64,000 nt of DNA from Kutzneria sp. CA-103260 (lineage in GTDB: Bacteria > Actinomycetota > Actinomycetes > Mycobacteriales > Pseudonocardiaceae): NCBI RefSeq assembly GCF_018263855.1, contig NZ_CP073318.1, positions 9,796,001-9,860,000 on the forward strand. Direction: 5' to 3'. The position numbers and the translations under genes were made by a program. Within the stretch, counting starts at the first letter, position 1; every line of letters starts with the position of its first letter. This document shows positions 19,936 to 32,575 of this stretch, one piece after another. The notes under the pieces were generated by a model that saw only the letters and a program-made list of their open reading frames with translations, had not been told where the DNA came from and did no database searches.

Positions 19936-20054
19936 CGGCCGGCCGGCCAGCTAGGCCCGTCTGCTAGGCCGGCGGGTGCCGGTGCCAGCGTCGGCCTGGG
20001 GGCGACACTTGCAATACTGCGCAATGCCGTGGCGAGAAGGTGGTGTTCATTAGC

Positions 20055-20192
20055 ATGAGCCGAGCACGATCGACTCGCCAGGCGGTTAGCGGTAATGGGC
20101 GGTTCGGGGTAGCCGGGCTCTACGGTCGCGCGATCACTCTAGGTGACAGCCAACTGTTGCTGCGCGTGTTGATCGACAGTTTGCGCAGATAG
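20055..20192 (+). CDS. Possible 45-aa ORF of unknown function
   Basis: Begins MSRARSTRQAV and ends in an amphipathic LLLRVLIDSLRR stretch. The ribosome-binding site is weak and the codon usage is not clearly coding. Included only because no better gene occupies the region. Confidence 0.2.
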   Translation: MSRARSTRQAVSGNGRFGVAGLYGRAITLGDSQLLLRVLIDSLRR

Positions 20193-20461
20193 CTCAACAG
20201 TCGGGATAGTGAGATCGCCGTATCCCCTGGTGTTGCGAGCGGGTTGCACAAGACATCCGCACGCAGTTGTGGCGGCTGGTGGTGGCAGCTCGATACTAGG
20301 CCTCGCTCCTAGTTGCTGTTCTGCGTGGGTGGCGATGCCCTGTCCGGAGCGTTGCCACCCACGCGGGCAGATATACGGGTATTTCGACCTTGACTTGGCC
20401 GGGCATGGTCACTTTGCTGGTGGTTCGTCCAGAGTGCGCGAAACGTGCATTCGGTGTGCCG

Positions 20462-20477
20462 GAGAGCGGGACTCGCG
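20462..20477. repeat. Single copy of the GCGAGTCCCGCTCTC element
   Basis: GAGAGCGGGACTCGCG, the reverse complement of the arm at 10213-10228, lies seven bases beyond the DUF6104 stop. Confidence 0.75.
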
Positions 20478-20484
20478 GGGGTCC

Positions 20485-20667
20485 TCAGTCGTCGATGTCG
20501 TCGGAGTCGTCGCGGGCCAGGAAGGTGGCCAGGCGCTCGACGGCGTTCTCGAACTCGGGGTTGAGGTCGACGAAGGCGCGCAGCCGGTCGGCGAGCCAGG
20601 CCAGGGTGACCTCCTCCTCGCCGCGCCGCTCCTCCAGCTCCTCGATGCCACGGTCGGTGAAGTACAT
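20485..20667 (-). CDS. DUF6104-like small acidic protein
   Basis: A 60-residue protein beginning MYFTDRGIEELEERRGEEEV and ending in an acidic DDSDDIDD tail. From memory it matches DUF6104, a small actinobacterial family whose gene lies beside the 2-oxoglutarate dehydrogenase gene. Function is unknown. ATG 20667 has a strong AGGAGG seven to eight bases upstream. It lies directly downstream of kgd on the same strand, separated by a terminator-like hairpin in its own leader. Confidence 0.8.
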   Translation of the reverse strand: MYFTDRGIEELEERRGEEEVTLAWLADRLRAFVDLNPEFENAVERLATFLARDDSDDIDD

Positions 20668-20685
20668 GGTCTTTCCTCCTACGAC

Positions 20686-20717
20686 AACGGCCGGGCCCCA
20701 CGGGGAGCCCGGCCGTT
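20686..20717 (-). terminator. Hairpin between kgd and DUF6104
   Basis: AACGGCCGGGC at 20686-20696 pairs perfectly with 20707-20717. It follows the kgd stop and may partly terminate transcription before DUF6104. Confidence 0.6.
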
Positions 20718-20747
20718 GAGAACTACGGCGTGAAGAAAACTACAGCG

Positions 20748-24461
<3,714 letters not shown>

Positions 24462-24760
24462 GGCTGGCGCTCGCCTCTATCTATCTCGCTAGTGGTACTG
24501 ACTCACTCCGCCAGCAAGGCTAGTACTCCGCGTGGGTCGCTTCACACACAGCCGAGCGGGCACAACGTCAGGTGGATCACATGATCAATACAGATTGTCG
24601 CATCGTTGCAAGGCTGTGACCGGCGGTGTTGAGCATGGCTTAGGGAACTGGATCGTTTCAGTCGTGCACTTGCACGGGGAATGATTGTGTCCGGAAGCAC
24701 GTTTCGACCTGCCTCGCCCTCCCGCACGTGCACTTTCGAGTGATCTGAACTCGACACATG

Positions 24761-24825
24761 GCTGCCCGAGAGCGGGACTCGCCGGGGTTCCCCGGGATCT
24801 TCCGCGAGTCCCGCTTTCAGGCAGC
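24761..24825. repeat. Paired GCGAGTCCCGCTCTC elements (second inverted pair)
   Basis: The 22-base arms at 24761-24782 and 24804-24825 are inverted with two mismatches, around an inner CCGGGG/CCCCGG stem. The pair lies 14 bp beyond the stop of the fused ABC exporter. The rest of 24462-24838 is the kgd upstream region, low in GC and without a supported gene. Confidence 0.8.
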
Positions 24826-24838
24826 TGAACCACGAGTT

Positions 24839-27800
24839 TCAGGCCGCGTCGTCGAGGTGGGTACCGGTGTGCCACATCTCGGCGTAGCGGCCGTTGGCCT
24901 CCAACAGCTCGGTGTGGGTGCCCTGTTCGACGATGCGGCCCTGTTCCAGGACCACGATCCGGTCGGCGCGAGCCGCGGTGGCGAGCCGGTGCGCGACGAC
25001 AAACGTGGTGCGGCGGCCGGCGAGGCGTTCGCTGGCGGCCAGCACGGTGGCCTCGGTGGCGGGATCGAGGGCGGCGGTGGCCTCGTCGAGCAACAGGACG
25101 GCCGGGTCCACCAGTTCGGCACGGGCCAACGCCACCAGCTGCCGCTGGCCGGCGGAGAGGGCCTGGCCGCGTTCACCGACCTGCTGGTGCATCGCATGTT
25201 GCAGACCGGCGACCTGACGCAGAGCGCCGACTGCGCGCACGGCAGCGGTGACGTCGTCGCGACTCGCGGTGGGACGGCCGTAGCGAACGTTGTCAGCGAC
25301 GTCGCCGACGAACAGGTGTGCCTCCTGCGGCACGACTCCGAGCCGGCCTCGGTAGCTGTCCAGGTCGTAGTCACGGACGTCGACGCCGTCCACGAGCACG
25401 ACGCCGTCGGTCACGTCGTAGAACCGCGCCACCAGTTTCACGAGTGTGGACTTGCCAGCGCCGGTGCGGCCGACGAGCGCGACGGTCTCACCGGCACGGA
25501 CGTGCAGGCTCACGCGATCCAGCGCCGGGGCCGACGCGCCGGCATAGCGGAAGGTGACGTCACGCAGCTCGATCTCGCCCCGCAGTGTCGACGGAACCGG
25601 CACGGGCCGGGGCGGCAGCACGATCGACGACGGTGTGTTGAGCAGCTCGCCGATGCGCTTCAGGCCGACCATCGCCTGCTGGTAGCCGTCGAACACACCG
25701 GACAGCTGCTGCACCGGCGCGAAGAACAGCCCCAGGTACAGCTGGAACGCCAACAGCGCGCCGGCGCTCAGATCGCCGCCGGCCACGCGGTACGCGCCGA
25801 CCGCCAGCACCGCCGCCTGGGCCACGCCGGAAAGCAGTGCCACGAAAGGGAAGTACACCGCGATGTAGCGCTGGGCCCGCAGACGTGAGGTCCGGTAGGC
25901 CAGGCTGCGCTCCCCGAACTCACGCGCCGAGTACTGCTCACGCGTGAACGCCTGCGTGACGCGAAGCCCGGACACGTTCTCCTGCAAGTCGGCGTTCACC
26001 ACGCTGACCCGCTCACGCGCCTGGGCGTACGCCTCCGAGGAGGCCTTGCGGAAGAAGTACGTCGCCACAGCCAGGATCGGGATCGCCGCCATCGACACCA
26101 GGGCCAGCCCGACGTCGGTGACCAGCAGCGCCACCGCGATGCCCACGATGGTCAGCCCGCTCACTGCCGCCGTCACCAGCCCGGTCTGGAGGAACGTCGA
26201 CAGCGCGTCGACGTCGGTGGTCATCCGGGTCATGATCCGGCCGGCGAGCTCGCGCTCGTAGTAGTCGAGGCCGAGCCGCTGCAGGTGGGCGAAACTGCGC
26301 ACCCGCAGCACGTACAGGAGACGCTCACCGACCCGGGCGGTCAGCACTGTCTCCATACGCATGTTCAGCCAGCCGACCAGGACGATGCCCACGCCCAGTC
26401 CCGTTGCCACCCACAGCACGCCCACTACGCCACGGGTCACGCCGTTGTCGACGCCGTACTGCACCAGCGCCGGCAGCGCCATCGAACTCAGCGCGTCGAC
26501 TGTCACCAACAGACCCACCAACAACAGGGCCCAGCGCACGGGCCGCAACAGCGACACGAGACCGAACTTGCGATCCGTGGCACCGGAGTCGGGGCTCAGG
26601 CGAGGTTGTTCGGTGGCCTCGGGCAGCGGCACCAGGTCCGGCTGGTCCGGCTCTTCCGGTGCCACCTCCGGCCACAGTTGCGCCGACGCGACGTCGCTCG
26701 GCGCGGTCACGTCCTCGATCGCCTCACCGGGCCCGGCGAGCAGTTCACGGAACAGCGTGCAGCGCTCGTTCAGTTCTTCCTCGGTGCCGACGTCCACGAC
26801 CCGACCGCCGTCGAGCACCGCGATGCGGTCGGCCAGCGCGAGCGTGGAACGCCGGTGTGCGACCAACAACGTGGTGCGCTGCGCGGTGACGGCCTTGAGC
26901 GTGTCGTGGATGGCCGCCTCGGTGACGGCGTCGACCGCCGACGTGGCGTCGTCCAGCACGAGCACGCGTGGAGCCGACAGCAGGGCTCGGGCCAAGGCGA
27001 TGCGTTGGCGCTGACCACCGGACAGCGTCAGGCCGCGCTCGCCGACCTTGGTTTCGTAGCCGTCCGGCAGCGCGGTGATGAACTCGTGCGCCTCGGCCGC
27101 TCGCGCAGCCTCTTCCACCTCAACGTCAGTGGCGTCGGGACGGCCGTAGGCGATGTTGCCGCGAATCGTGTCCGAGAACAGGAACGCCTCCTCGAACACC
27201 ACCCCGACGGAGTTGCGCAACGAGTGCAGGCGCAGGTTTCGGACGTCGACGCCGCCAACCCGAATCGCGCCCGCGTGCACGTCGTAGAACCGGGGTAGGA
27301 GCAGTGACACGGTCGACTTGCCGGACCCGGCAGTGCCCACCAGCGCCAGCGTCTCGCCCGGCTCGACCGTCAGGCTCACGTGAGCCAGTACCGGTTCACT
27401 GCGCGCGTACCCGAAGGTGATGTCGTCCAACTCGACCGCCAGCGGGCCGTCGGGCACCTCCTTGGCGCCGTCGCGGACGTCCGGCTGCGAGTCGATCAGC
27501 TCGTCGACCCGGTTCACGCTGGCCTTGGTCACCTGCGCCGTCACCATCGCCGCGGCGAGGAAGCGGGCCGGGCCCATCAGCCCGGTCACGTAGCTGGCGA
27601 ACGCGAGGAAAGTGCCCAGCGTGACCTGGCCGTTCATGGCCAGCCAGCCGCCCAGACCCAGCACCGCGATCTGACCGAACAGCGGCATCGCGCCCAGCGT
27701 CGCCGTCGGCCGGGAGGTCAGGCCCGCGGCCCGCATCCGCAGCGAGAACAGCTTGCGGGCCCGGCGCTCCAGGCCGGCGATCTCCCGGGTCTCCTGGCCG

Positions 27801-28438
27801 AAGCCCTTCACCACGCGCACGCCGGTGACCGTCTCCTCGACGTGCTGCGCGACGTCGGCGGCCTGCTGCTGCGCGTGCCAGGTGGCCGAGAACAGCGTGC
27901 GGCGGCTGCGCAGCGCGACGTACACCACCGCCGGCACCACGATCAGCGCGATCACCGTGAGCGACGGCGACAGCCACAGCATTGCCCCGACCGCCACCAC
28001 GACGAAGGCGATGTTGCCCAGCGCGTACGGCACCATCGAGATCAGGCCCTGCACCTGGTTCAGGTCGCTGATCGAGCGGGACACCACCTGTCCCGTGCGC
28101 AGCTCGTCCTGCTTGCCGCCGTCCAGCCGCTGCACCGCCGCGAACACCTGGCCCCGCAGGTCGTGCTGCACGTCCAGGGCCAGGCGGCCGCCAAGGTAGC
28201 GACGTAAGAAGGCGGTCACGAAGGTCAGCAGCTCGATGCCGACCAGCGCGGTGATCAGCCAGCCCAGGCGGTTCGTTGTGCCGGACACTGCGTCGTCCAC
28301 GGCCAGCCGGACCACCAGCGGCGCCACCGCCTGCTGGCCCACCCCCAACACCGCCGCGCCCAGCGACAGCACCACTATGACCGGATGCCGCCAGCAGGCG
28401 GCCGCCAGCCGCCGCACCCAACCCGTTTGTTCGGACAC
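24839..28438 (-). CDS. Fused ABC exporter (two TMD-NBD halves, Rv0194-like)
   Basis: A 1199-residue full transporter carrying two membrane domains and two ATPases in one chain, likely a multidrug or lipid exporter. The first half has Walker A GTAGSGKST, signature LSGGQRQR and Walker B VLVLDDATSAVD, with Asp in place of the catalytic Glu. The second half has GRTGAGKST, the variant signature LSAGQRQ and LLLDEATAALD with Glu. Both switch His are present (VAHR). The composite sites are therefore asymmetric: one nucleotide site should hydrolyse ATP and the other be weak. Mycobacterium tuberculosis Rv0194 has a similar length and fusion. GTG 28438 is the start; CACATGTGG palindromes lie upstream. 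Confidence 0.93.
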   Translation of the reverse strand: MSEQTGWVRRLAAACWRHPVIVVLSLGAAVLGVGQQAVAPLVVRLAVDDAVSGTTNRLGWLITALVGIELLTFVTAFLRRYLGGRLALDVQHDLRGQVFAAVQRLDGGKQDELRTGQVVSRSISDLNQVQGLISMVPYALGNIAFVVVAVGAMLWLSPSLTVIALIVVPAVVYVALRSRRTLFSATWHAQQQAADVAQHVEETVTGVRVVKGFGQETREIAGLERRARKLFSLRMRAAGLTSRPTATLGAMPLFGQIAVLGLGGWLAMNGQVTLGTFLAFASYVTGLMGPARFLAAAMVTAQVTKASVNRVDELIDSQPDVRDGAKEVPDGPLAVELDDITFGYARSEPVLAHVSLTVEPGETLALVGTAGSGKSTVSLLLPRFYDVHAGAIRVGGVDVRNLRLHSLRNSVGVVFEEAFLFSDTIRGNIAYGRPDATDVEVEEAARAAEAHEFITALPDGYETKVGERGLTLSGGQRQRIALARALLSAPRVLVLDDATSAVDAVTEAAIHDTLKAVTAQRTTLLVAHRRSTLALADRIAVLDGGRVVDVGTEEELNERCTLFRELLAGPGEAIEDVTAPSDVASAQLWPEVAPEEPDQPDLVPLPEATEQPRLSPDSGATDRKFGLVSLLRPVRWALLLVGLLVTVDALSSMALPALVQYGVDNGVTRGVVGVLWVATGLGVGIVLVGWLNMRMETVLTARVGERLLYVLRVRSFAHLQRLGLDYYERELAGRIMTRMTTDVDALSTFLQTGLVTAAVSGLTIVGIAVALLVTDVGLALVSMAAIPILAVATYFFRKASSEAYAQARERVSVVNADLQENVSGLRVTQAFTREQYSAREFGERSLAYRTSRLRAQRYIAVYFPFVALLSGVAQAAVLAVGAYRVAGGDLSAGALLAFQLYLGLFFAPVQQLSGVFDGYQQAMVGLKRIGELLNTPSSIVLPPRPVPVPSTLRGEIELRDVTFRYAGASAPALDRVSLHVRAGETVALVGRTGAGKSTLVKLVARFYDVTDGVVLVDGVDVRDYDLDSYRGRLGVVPQEAHLFVGDVADNVRYGRPTASRDDVTAAVRAVGALRQVAGLQHAMHQQVGERGQALSAGQRQLVALARAELVDPAVLLLDEATAALDPATEATVLAASERLAGRRTTFVVAHRLATAARADRIVVLEQGRIVEQGTHTELLEANGRYAEMWHTGTHLDDAA

Positions 28439-28493
28439 AGAAGTAACTTACGGTGCCCGCACAAGATCATGAGGGCTCGTTGCCCCCTCGCCT

Positions 28494-28553
28494 TTCGCCA
28501 CATGTGGACCACATGTGGCCACGGGAGTCGACTGTGGCGCACATGTGGCGAAA
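28494..28553. promoter_or_regulatory. Cluster of CACATGTGG palindromes upstream of the fused exporter
   Basis: CCACATGTGG occurs at 28498-28507 and 28509-28518, and CACATGTGG at 28540-28548. The outer sequences also form a 14-bp stem (TTTCGCCACATGTG with its complement at 28540-28553). The cluster lies 60-115 bp upstream of the exporter start and just past the ABC-2 permease stop. It could be a multi-site operator or part of a terminator. Confidence 0.5.
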
Positions 28554-28574
28554 AAAGGGGAGGGGGAGGGCGTG

Positions 28575-29450
28575 TCAGGTGATGTCGCGTTGGCGGCTCA
28601 TGAACCAGCCGCCGACGGCGAACACGGCGGTCCAGCCGGCGAAGATGAGGCCGCTGATCCACCAGTCGAAGGCGCCCCGGGCGCCGGCGCCGGCGCGGAT
28701 GAGGTCGGAGAACAGCTGCTGGGCGTCGCCGCTGATGAACGGGCTGATGCTGGCGACCTTGTCCACCACCAGCTGGGAGGCCACCGAGCCGGTGAGGCCG
28801 TCGGCGGAGCCGTTGATCAGGATGCCGGGCCAGTTGTACGGCAGCAGCGTGCCGATCAGGTTCTCCACCAGCAGCGTGTAGAGCAGCAGCGAGATGATCG
28901 ACGCGATCGGGCTGCCGAACAGCGCCCCGACGCCCATGGCCAGCAGCGTCCAGAGCATGCAGGACAGGATCCCGGACCCGGCGATCTCCAGCCAGCTGAT
29001 GGCGTCGGGCAGCTGCTCGGGCCGGGACGCGATGAGCGTGCCGATGCTGGCCACGCCGGTGATCACGACGCCGAAGCCGAGGCCCCAGACCGCGTAGGTG
29101 ATCAGCTTGGCGCCGAGCAGGCTGCCCCGGTTGGGCGCGGTCAGGTAGCTGGTGGTGATGGTCCGCCGGTTGATCTCGCTGGACAGCGCCAGCGCGCCGA
29201 ACACGATCGGGAACAGCGCGGTGATGTTCACGGTGCGCGCGAAGATCAGCGTGGACCACGGCAGGTTGTTGAAGTTCAGCCGCAGCTCGCTGGTCACCAC
29301 CGAGCGGTTGATCGAGTCGAGCACCAACCCGATCAGCAGGTTGCCGGCGATGCTCCACAGCGCCGCCAGCGCGACGGTCGGGATCAGCAGCGCCCACCAC
29401 ATCTTGGTGGTCAGGATCTTGCGGAACTCGGCGGAGATGAGCCGGCCCAT
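28575..29450 (-). CDS. ABC-2 type transporter permease
   Basis: A 291-residue membrane protein with about six hydrophobic helices. It opens MGRLISAEFRKILTTKMWW, the usual N-terminus of ABC-2 permeases. Its start codon shares one base with the stop of the upstream ATPase gene, so the two form a coupled pair exporting an unknown substrate or giving resistance. No transported compound can be named. Confidence 0.9.
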   Translation of the reverse strand: MGRLISAEFRKILTTKMWWALLIPTVALAALWSIAGNLLIGLVLDSINRSVVTSELRLNFNNLPWSTLIFARTVNITALFPIVFGALALSSEINRRTITTSYLTAPNRGSLLGAKLITYAVWGLGFGVVITGVASIGTLIASRPEQLPDAISWLEIAGSGILSCMLWTLLAMGVGALFGSPIASIISLLLYTLLVENLIGTLLPYNWPGILINGSADGLTGSVASQLVVDKVASISPFISGDAQQLFSDLIRAGAGARGAFDWWISGLIFAGWTAVFAVGGWFMSRQRDIT

Positions 29451-30730
29451 CAGGCGTTACCTCCCCAACCGCCACCCGGCGGCTGCTCCGGCGGCGTGGC
29501 CGCCTGCGGCTGGTCCTGCGGCGGGGCGTAGGGCTGGCCGCCGTACTGCTGGCCGGGCTGCTGGGGCGCATAGCCCGGCGGCTGCTGGTACTGCTGCGGG
29601 TCGGCGGCAGGCGCGTAACCCGGAGGCTGTTGGTACTGCTGGGGATCGGCCGCGGGCGCGTAGCCCTGGGGCGGCGTGCCCGGCTGGGCGTAGCCCTGTG
29701 GGGGAGTGCCGGCGTAACCCGGCGTGCCCTGGGGAAGGGCGTACCCCTGGGACGGCGGGCCGTAGCCACCGGCGCCGGGCGGCGGACCGTAGCCGGGCGG
29801 GGCGCCGTAGGCGGCCTGCTGGCCGGTGTACTGGCCCTGGGTCAGCCGGAAGAACAGCTGCTCCAGGTCGACGTTCTCCTGCTGGATGTCGTACAGCGCG
29901 ATGCCGGCGGCCATGGCCACGTCGGCCACGGTCTTGCGGTCCACGCCGGTGATCGCCAGCCGGCCGTCCGGGGTCGGCTCGATGGCGTTGACGCCGGCCT
30001 CCTGCAGCTTGGCGACCAGCGTCTGGGGGTCGGCGGCCTGCACGAGGACCCGGCTCTGCTGGGACTGGCGCAGGTAGTCCAGCGACCCGTAGTAGACGGT
30101 CTGGCCGCGGCTGATGATCACGACCTGGTCCACGGTCTGCTCGATCTCGGCCAGCAGGTGGCTGGAGATCAGCACGGTCCGGCCGGTGCGGGCGAAGGAC
30201 TGCAGGAAGGCCCGCAGCCAGGCGATGCCCTCTGGGTCGAGGCCGTTGGCCGGCTCGTCGAGCACCAGCACCTGGGGGTCGCCGAGCAGCGCGGTGGCCA
30301 GCGCCAGCCGCTGCTTCATGCCCAGCGAGAAGCCGCCCGCGGCCCGCCGGCCGGCCTCGGCCAGCCCAACCAGCTCCAGCACCTGGTCGGCCCGCTGGTC
30401 GGGCACGCCCATGGCGGCCGCGTACACGCGCAGGTGGTTGCGGGCGGTCCGGCTCGGGTGGAAGCCCTGGGCCTCCAGCACGGCGCCGACCACCCGGCCG
30501 GGGTTGCCGAGCTGCTCGAACGGCAGGCCGTTGATCGTCGAGGCGCCGGCGGTCGGCCGCACCAGACCCAGCAGCATGCGCAGGGTGGTGGTCTTGCCGG
30601 CCCCGTTCGGCCCGAGGAAGCCGGTGACCGAGCCCGGTTCCACGGTGAAGCTGAGGTTGTTGACCGCGATGATCGGCCCGAACTGCTTGCTCAGGCCCTG
30701 CACCACGATGCGGCCACTGCCGTCGTGCAC
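29450..30730 (-). CDS. ABC transporter ATP-binding protein with Pro/Gln/Tyr-rich tail
   Basis: The first 300 residues are a standard DrrA/CcmA-like ATPase: FLGPNGAGKTT, signature FSLGMKQRLALA, Walker B VLVLDEPANGLDP and ISSHLL. Unusually, the last ~115 residues are low complexity (GYAPPPG-like), including two near-identical 16-residue units built on GYAPAADPQQYQQPP. Such tails may bind a scaffold or be disordered. GTG 30730 has GGAGG about six bases upstream. Coupled to the permease that starts at 29450. Confidence 0.92.
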   Translation of the reverse strand: MHDGSGRIVVQGLSKQFGPIIAVNNLSFTVEPGSVTGFLGPNGAGKTTTLRMLLGLVRPTAGASTINGLPFEQLGNPGRVVGAVLEAQGFHPSRTARNHLRVYAAAMGVPDQRADQVLELVGLAEAGRRAAGGFSLGMKQRLALATALLGDPQVLVLDEPANGLDPEGIAWLRAFLQSFARTGRTVLISSHLLAEIEQTVDQVVIISRGQTVYYGSLDYLRQSQQSRVLVQAADPQTLVAKLQEAGVNAIEPTPDGRLAITGVDRKTVADVAMAAGIALYDIQQENVDLEQLFFRLTQGQYTGQQAAYGAPPGYGPPPGAGGYGPPSQGYALPQGTPGYAGTPPQGYAQPGTPPQGYAPAADPQQYQQPPGYAPAADPQQYQQPPGYAPQQPGQQYGGQPYAPPQDQPQAATPPEQPPGGGWGGNA

Positions 30731-30774
30731 GTGTTCCTCCCGGTAGCGGAGCGTTCGGGTGTCCCGGTCATACC

Positions 30775-31650
30775 CTATTCGTCGGCTTCGCGCCGCCGGA
30801 TCGCCAGCTGTTCCAACAGATATGTGACGACGCCGTCATCGTCGTTGGCCCCGGTCACCACCGAGGCCGCCGCCCGGACCTCGGGCTGGGCGTTGGCCGG
30901 TGCGACGCGGCGGTCGGCGACGGCGAACATGGGCAGGTCGTTGAGGTGGTCGCCGCACACGGTGATCTCGCCGGCCAGGCCCAGCCGCTGCCGCAGCTCC
31001 AGGATGGCAGCGCCCTTGGTGGCCAGTGGGCTCTGCACCACGACCTCGGACCAGCCCGGGCTGTAGTAGTTCAGCGCCGCCCACACCCGCGCGCCCTCGC
31101 CGACGGCGTCCTGCACGGCCGCGGCGACCGACGACGCGTCCTCGTCCGGCACGTAAGAACAGAGCATGACGACCTGTTCCTGGCCGGCGACCGCGCGCAG
31201 GTCGGCGGTCTCGGTCAGCCGGGGGTCGGCGTAGCGGCGCTTCTCGGCGATGAACCAGCCGGCGCCGGTGTTGAGGTCCGTGCCGTGGTGCACCCGGTCC
31301 CGCGTGCCGTCCCAGCTGGTCACGATGGGATCGCCGAGCAGCTCGACGGCCTTGCCGGCGATCGCCGCGTCCAGCGCGTTGGTGACCAGGTGCTCGCCGG
31401 TGCGCAGGTCGGAGATGTACGCCCCGTTGTGCTCGATCACCGGCAGCCGCAGGTCGACGCCCGGCAGCATGGGCCGCATCGCGGCGGTGCTGCGGGCGCT
31501 GGCCACGGTCACCACGACGCCGGCCGCGACCAGGGCGTTGAGCCCGTCGCGGGCGGCGTCGGACAGCGACGTGTCGGACCGCAGCAGCGTGCCGTCCAGG
31601 TCGGAGACCAGCAGGTGTCCCGGTGCCGTCAGCCAGCTCACCGGCCCCAT
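30775..31650 (-). CDS. HAD-superfamily (Cof-type, IIB) phosphatase
   Basis: A 291-residue soluble hydrolase. Motif I is SDLDGTLL (nucleophile Asp near residue 16), motif II VTVASARS, and the C-terminal motif ICGDHLNDLPMF in the form TVCGDHLNDLPMFAVA. An IIB cap lies between. The substrate is probably a sugar phosphate. ATG 31650 is chosen because the coding pattern begins there; the open frame further upstream is the repetitive antisense of the next gene. A GTG three codons on is an alternative. Confidence 0.85.
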   Translation of the reverse strand: MGPVSWLTAPGHLLVSDLDGTLLRSDTSLSDAARDGLNALVAAGVVVTVASARSTAAMRPMLPGVDLRLPVIEHNGAYISDLRTGEHLVTNALDAAIAGKAVELLGDPIVTSWDGTRDRVHHGTDLNTGAGWFIAEKRRYADPRLTETADLRAVAGQEQVVMLCSYVPDEDASSVAAAVQDAVGEGARVWAALNYYSPGWSEVVVQSPLATKGAAILELRQRLGLAGEITVCGDHLNDLPMFAVADRRVAPANAQPEVRAAASVVTGANDDDGVVTYLLEQLAIRRREADE

Positions 31651-31684
31651 CTTCGCAGGGAAAGCCCCCTTCCCCGCATCGGGA

Positions 31685-32575
31685 TCACTTCGTGGCCGGC
31701 GACTCCTGCCAGTAGTCCTCCAGCACCCGGCGCATCTCCTCGGTCTCCGCGTCCGGCTCGCCGAGCAGCTCGAACCGGGGCGGCACCACCGCGTCCACCA
31801 GTGTCTCGTCCACCACCGGCCCGTCCACCACCGTCTTGTCCACCAGCGTCTCGTCCACCAGCGTCTCGTCCACCAGCGGCGCGGTCGGATCCGGCTCGGG
31901 GGCCGCCGGCAGGGCCGGCAGCACGCCACCGAACGCGACGATCGGGTCCAGTCGGGCCAGCGCCGGGGCGTCCGGCTGGTCCGCGTACTCGCCGGGGGCC
32001 GGCCAGGTCGGGTCGTCGACGATGTGCACGGTGGCGAACGGCCCGGAGCTGGCGATCGCCGGCGGCATGGTCGGCGGCGGCTCGACCGCCGCGTACACCG
32101 GAGCCGGCGGCAGCGCCGGCAGCACCGGGAACTCCACGGTCATCTCCGACGGCACCTCGGGCGGCAGTGCCATGGTCGGCCGGGCGGCCGTGGGCAGCGG
32201 CCGGGTGCGCACGCCCTGCACGGCGGTGCCGTCGGCCTGCTTGCTGTGCCGCCCGCCGCGGCGGAACAGGGATCGCATCCCGCCACCGCTGGGCCGGGGC
32301 GGCGGGGTGCCCTCGCCGATCAGGTGCTGGTGGGCCAGCAGCCACACCTTGCACGGCCAGCGCCGCTTGCGCAGCCGGCCCGGGCAGGCCCGGCAGCGGC
32401 CGTCCTCGTCGGCGGTGTGCACCTCCAACAGCAGCCGCCAGCCGTCGGCCAGCCGCTGCAGCTCGGCCCGCGCCAGCGGGGCCAGTGTGCCGGCGCTGGT
32501 CTGCTCGGCGGCCTGGTCGAGGGCGGCGAGTCGGCGCAGCACGGCCCGCCGCATTCCGTCGTCGACGGCGCTCAT
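31685..32575 (-). CDS. Actinobacterial protein with CxxC...WPC motif and VDETL repeats
   Basis: A 296-residue protein of unknown function. Residues about 50-85 carry DGRCRACPGRLRKRRWPC followed by KVWLLAHQHL, a Cys motif I have seen in short actinobacterial proteins near WhiB or regulatory genes. The middle is Pro-rich. Near the C-terminus a five-residue unit (VDETL, VDKTV, VDGPV) is repeated six times, encoded by 15-bp DNA repeats. Its ATG overlaps the stop of the upstream 91-aa gene by four bases. The Cys motif may bind metal; no enzyme activity is suggested. Confidence 0.65.
   Translation of the reverse strand: MSAVDDGMRRAVLRRLAALDQAAEQTSAGTLAPLARAELQRLADGWRLLLEVHTADEDGRCRACPGRLRKRRWPCKVWLLAHQHLIGEGTPPPRPSGGGMRSLFRRGGRHSKQADGTAVQGVRTRPLPTAARPTMALPPEVPSEMTVEFPVLPALPPAPVYAAVEPPPTMPPAIASSGPFATVHIVDDPTWPAPGEYADQPDAPALARLDPIVAFGGVLPALPAAPEPDPTAPLVDETLVDETLVDKTVVDGPVVDETLVDAVVPPRFELLGEPDAETEEMRRVLEDYWQESPATK
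31791..31880. repeat. Six tandem 15-bp repeats
   Basis: Six in-frame units of the form TCGTCCACCAGCGTC, with a few variants, encode VDETL-like pentapeptides in the preceding gene. Such arrays often vary in number between strains. Confidence 0.8.

Larger units (their letters stand above)
19205..20484. other. Gene-poor stretch of about 1.3 kb
   Basis: Lower in GC and without codon-position bias over most of its length. Two short candidates on the plus strand are listed separately. The open frame at 19373-19699 has a composition unlike the real genes and is not called. GTTCG-TGT-CGAAC at 19778-19790 is an inverted repeat just upstream of the Trp-rich micro-ORF. No tRNA or known structured RNA was recognised. 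Confidence 0.5.

Noticed and set aside
24542..24757. Short open frames upstream of kgd
   Set aside because: AT-rich promoter-like sequence with no coding bias.
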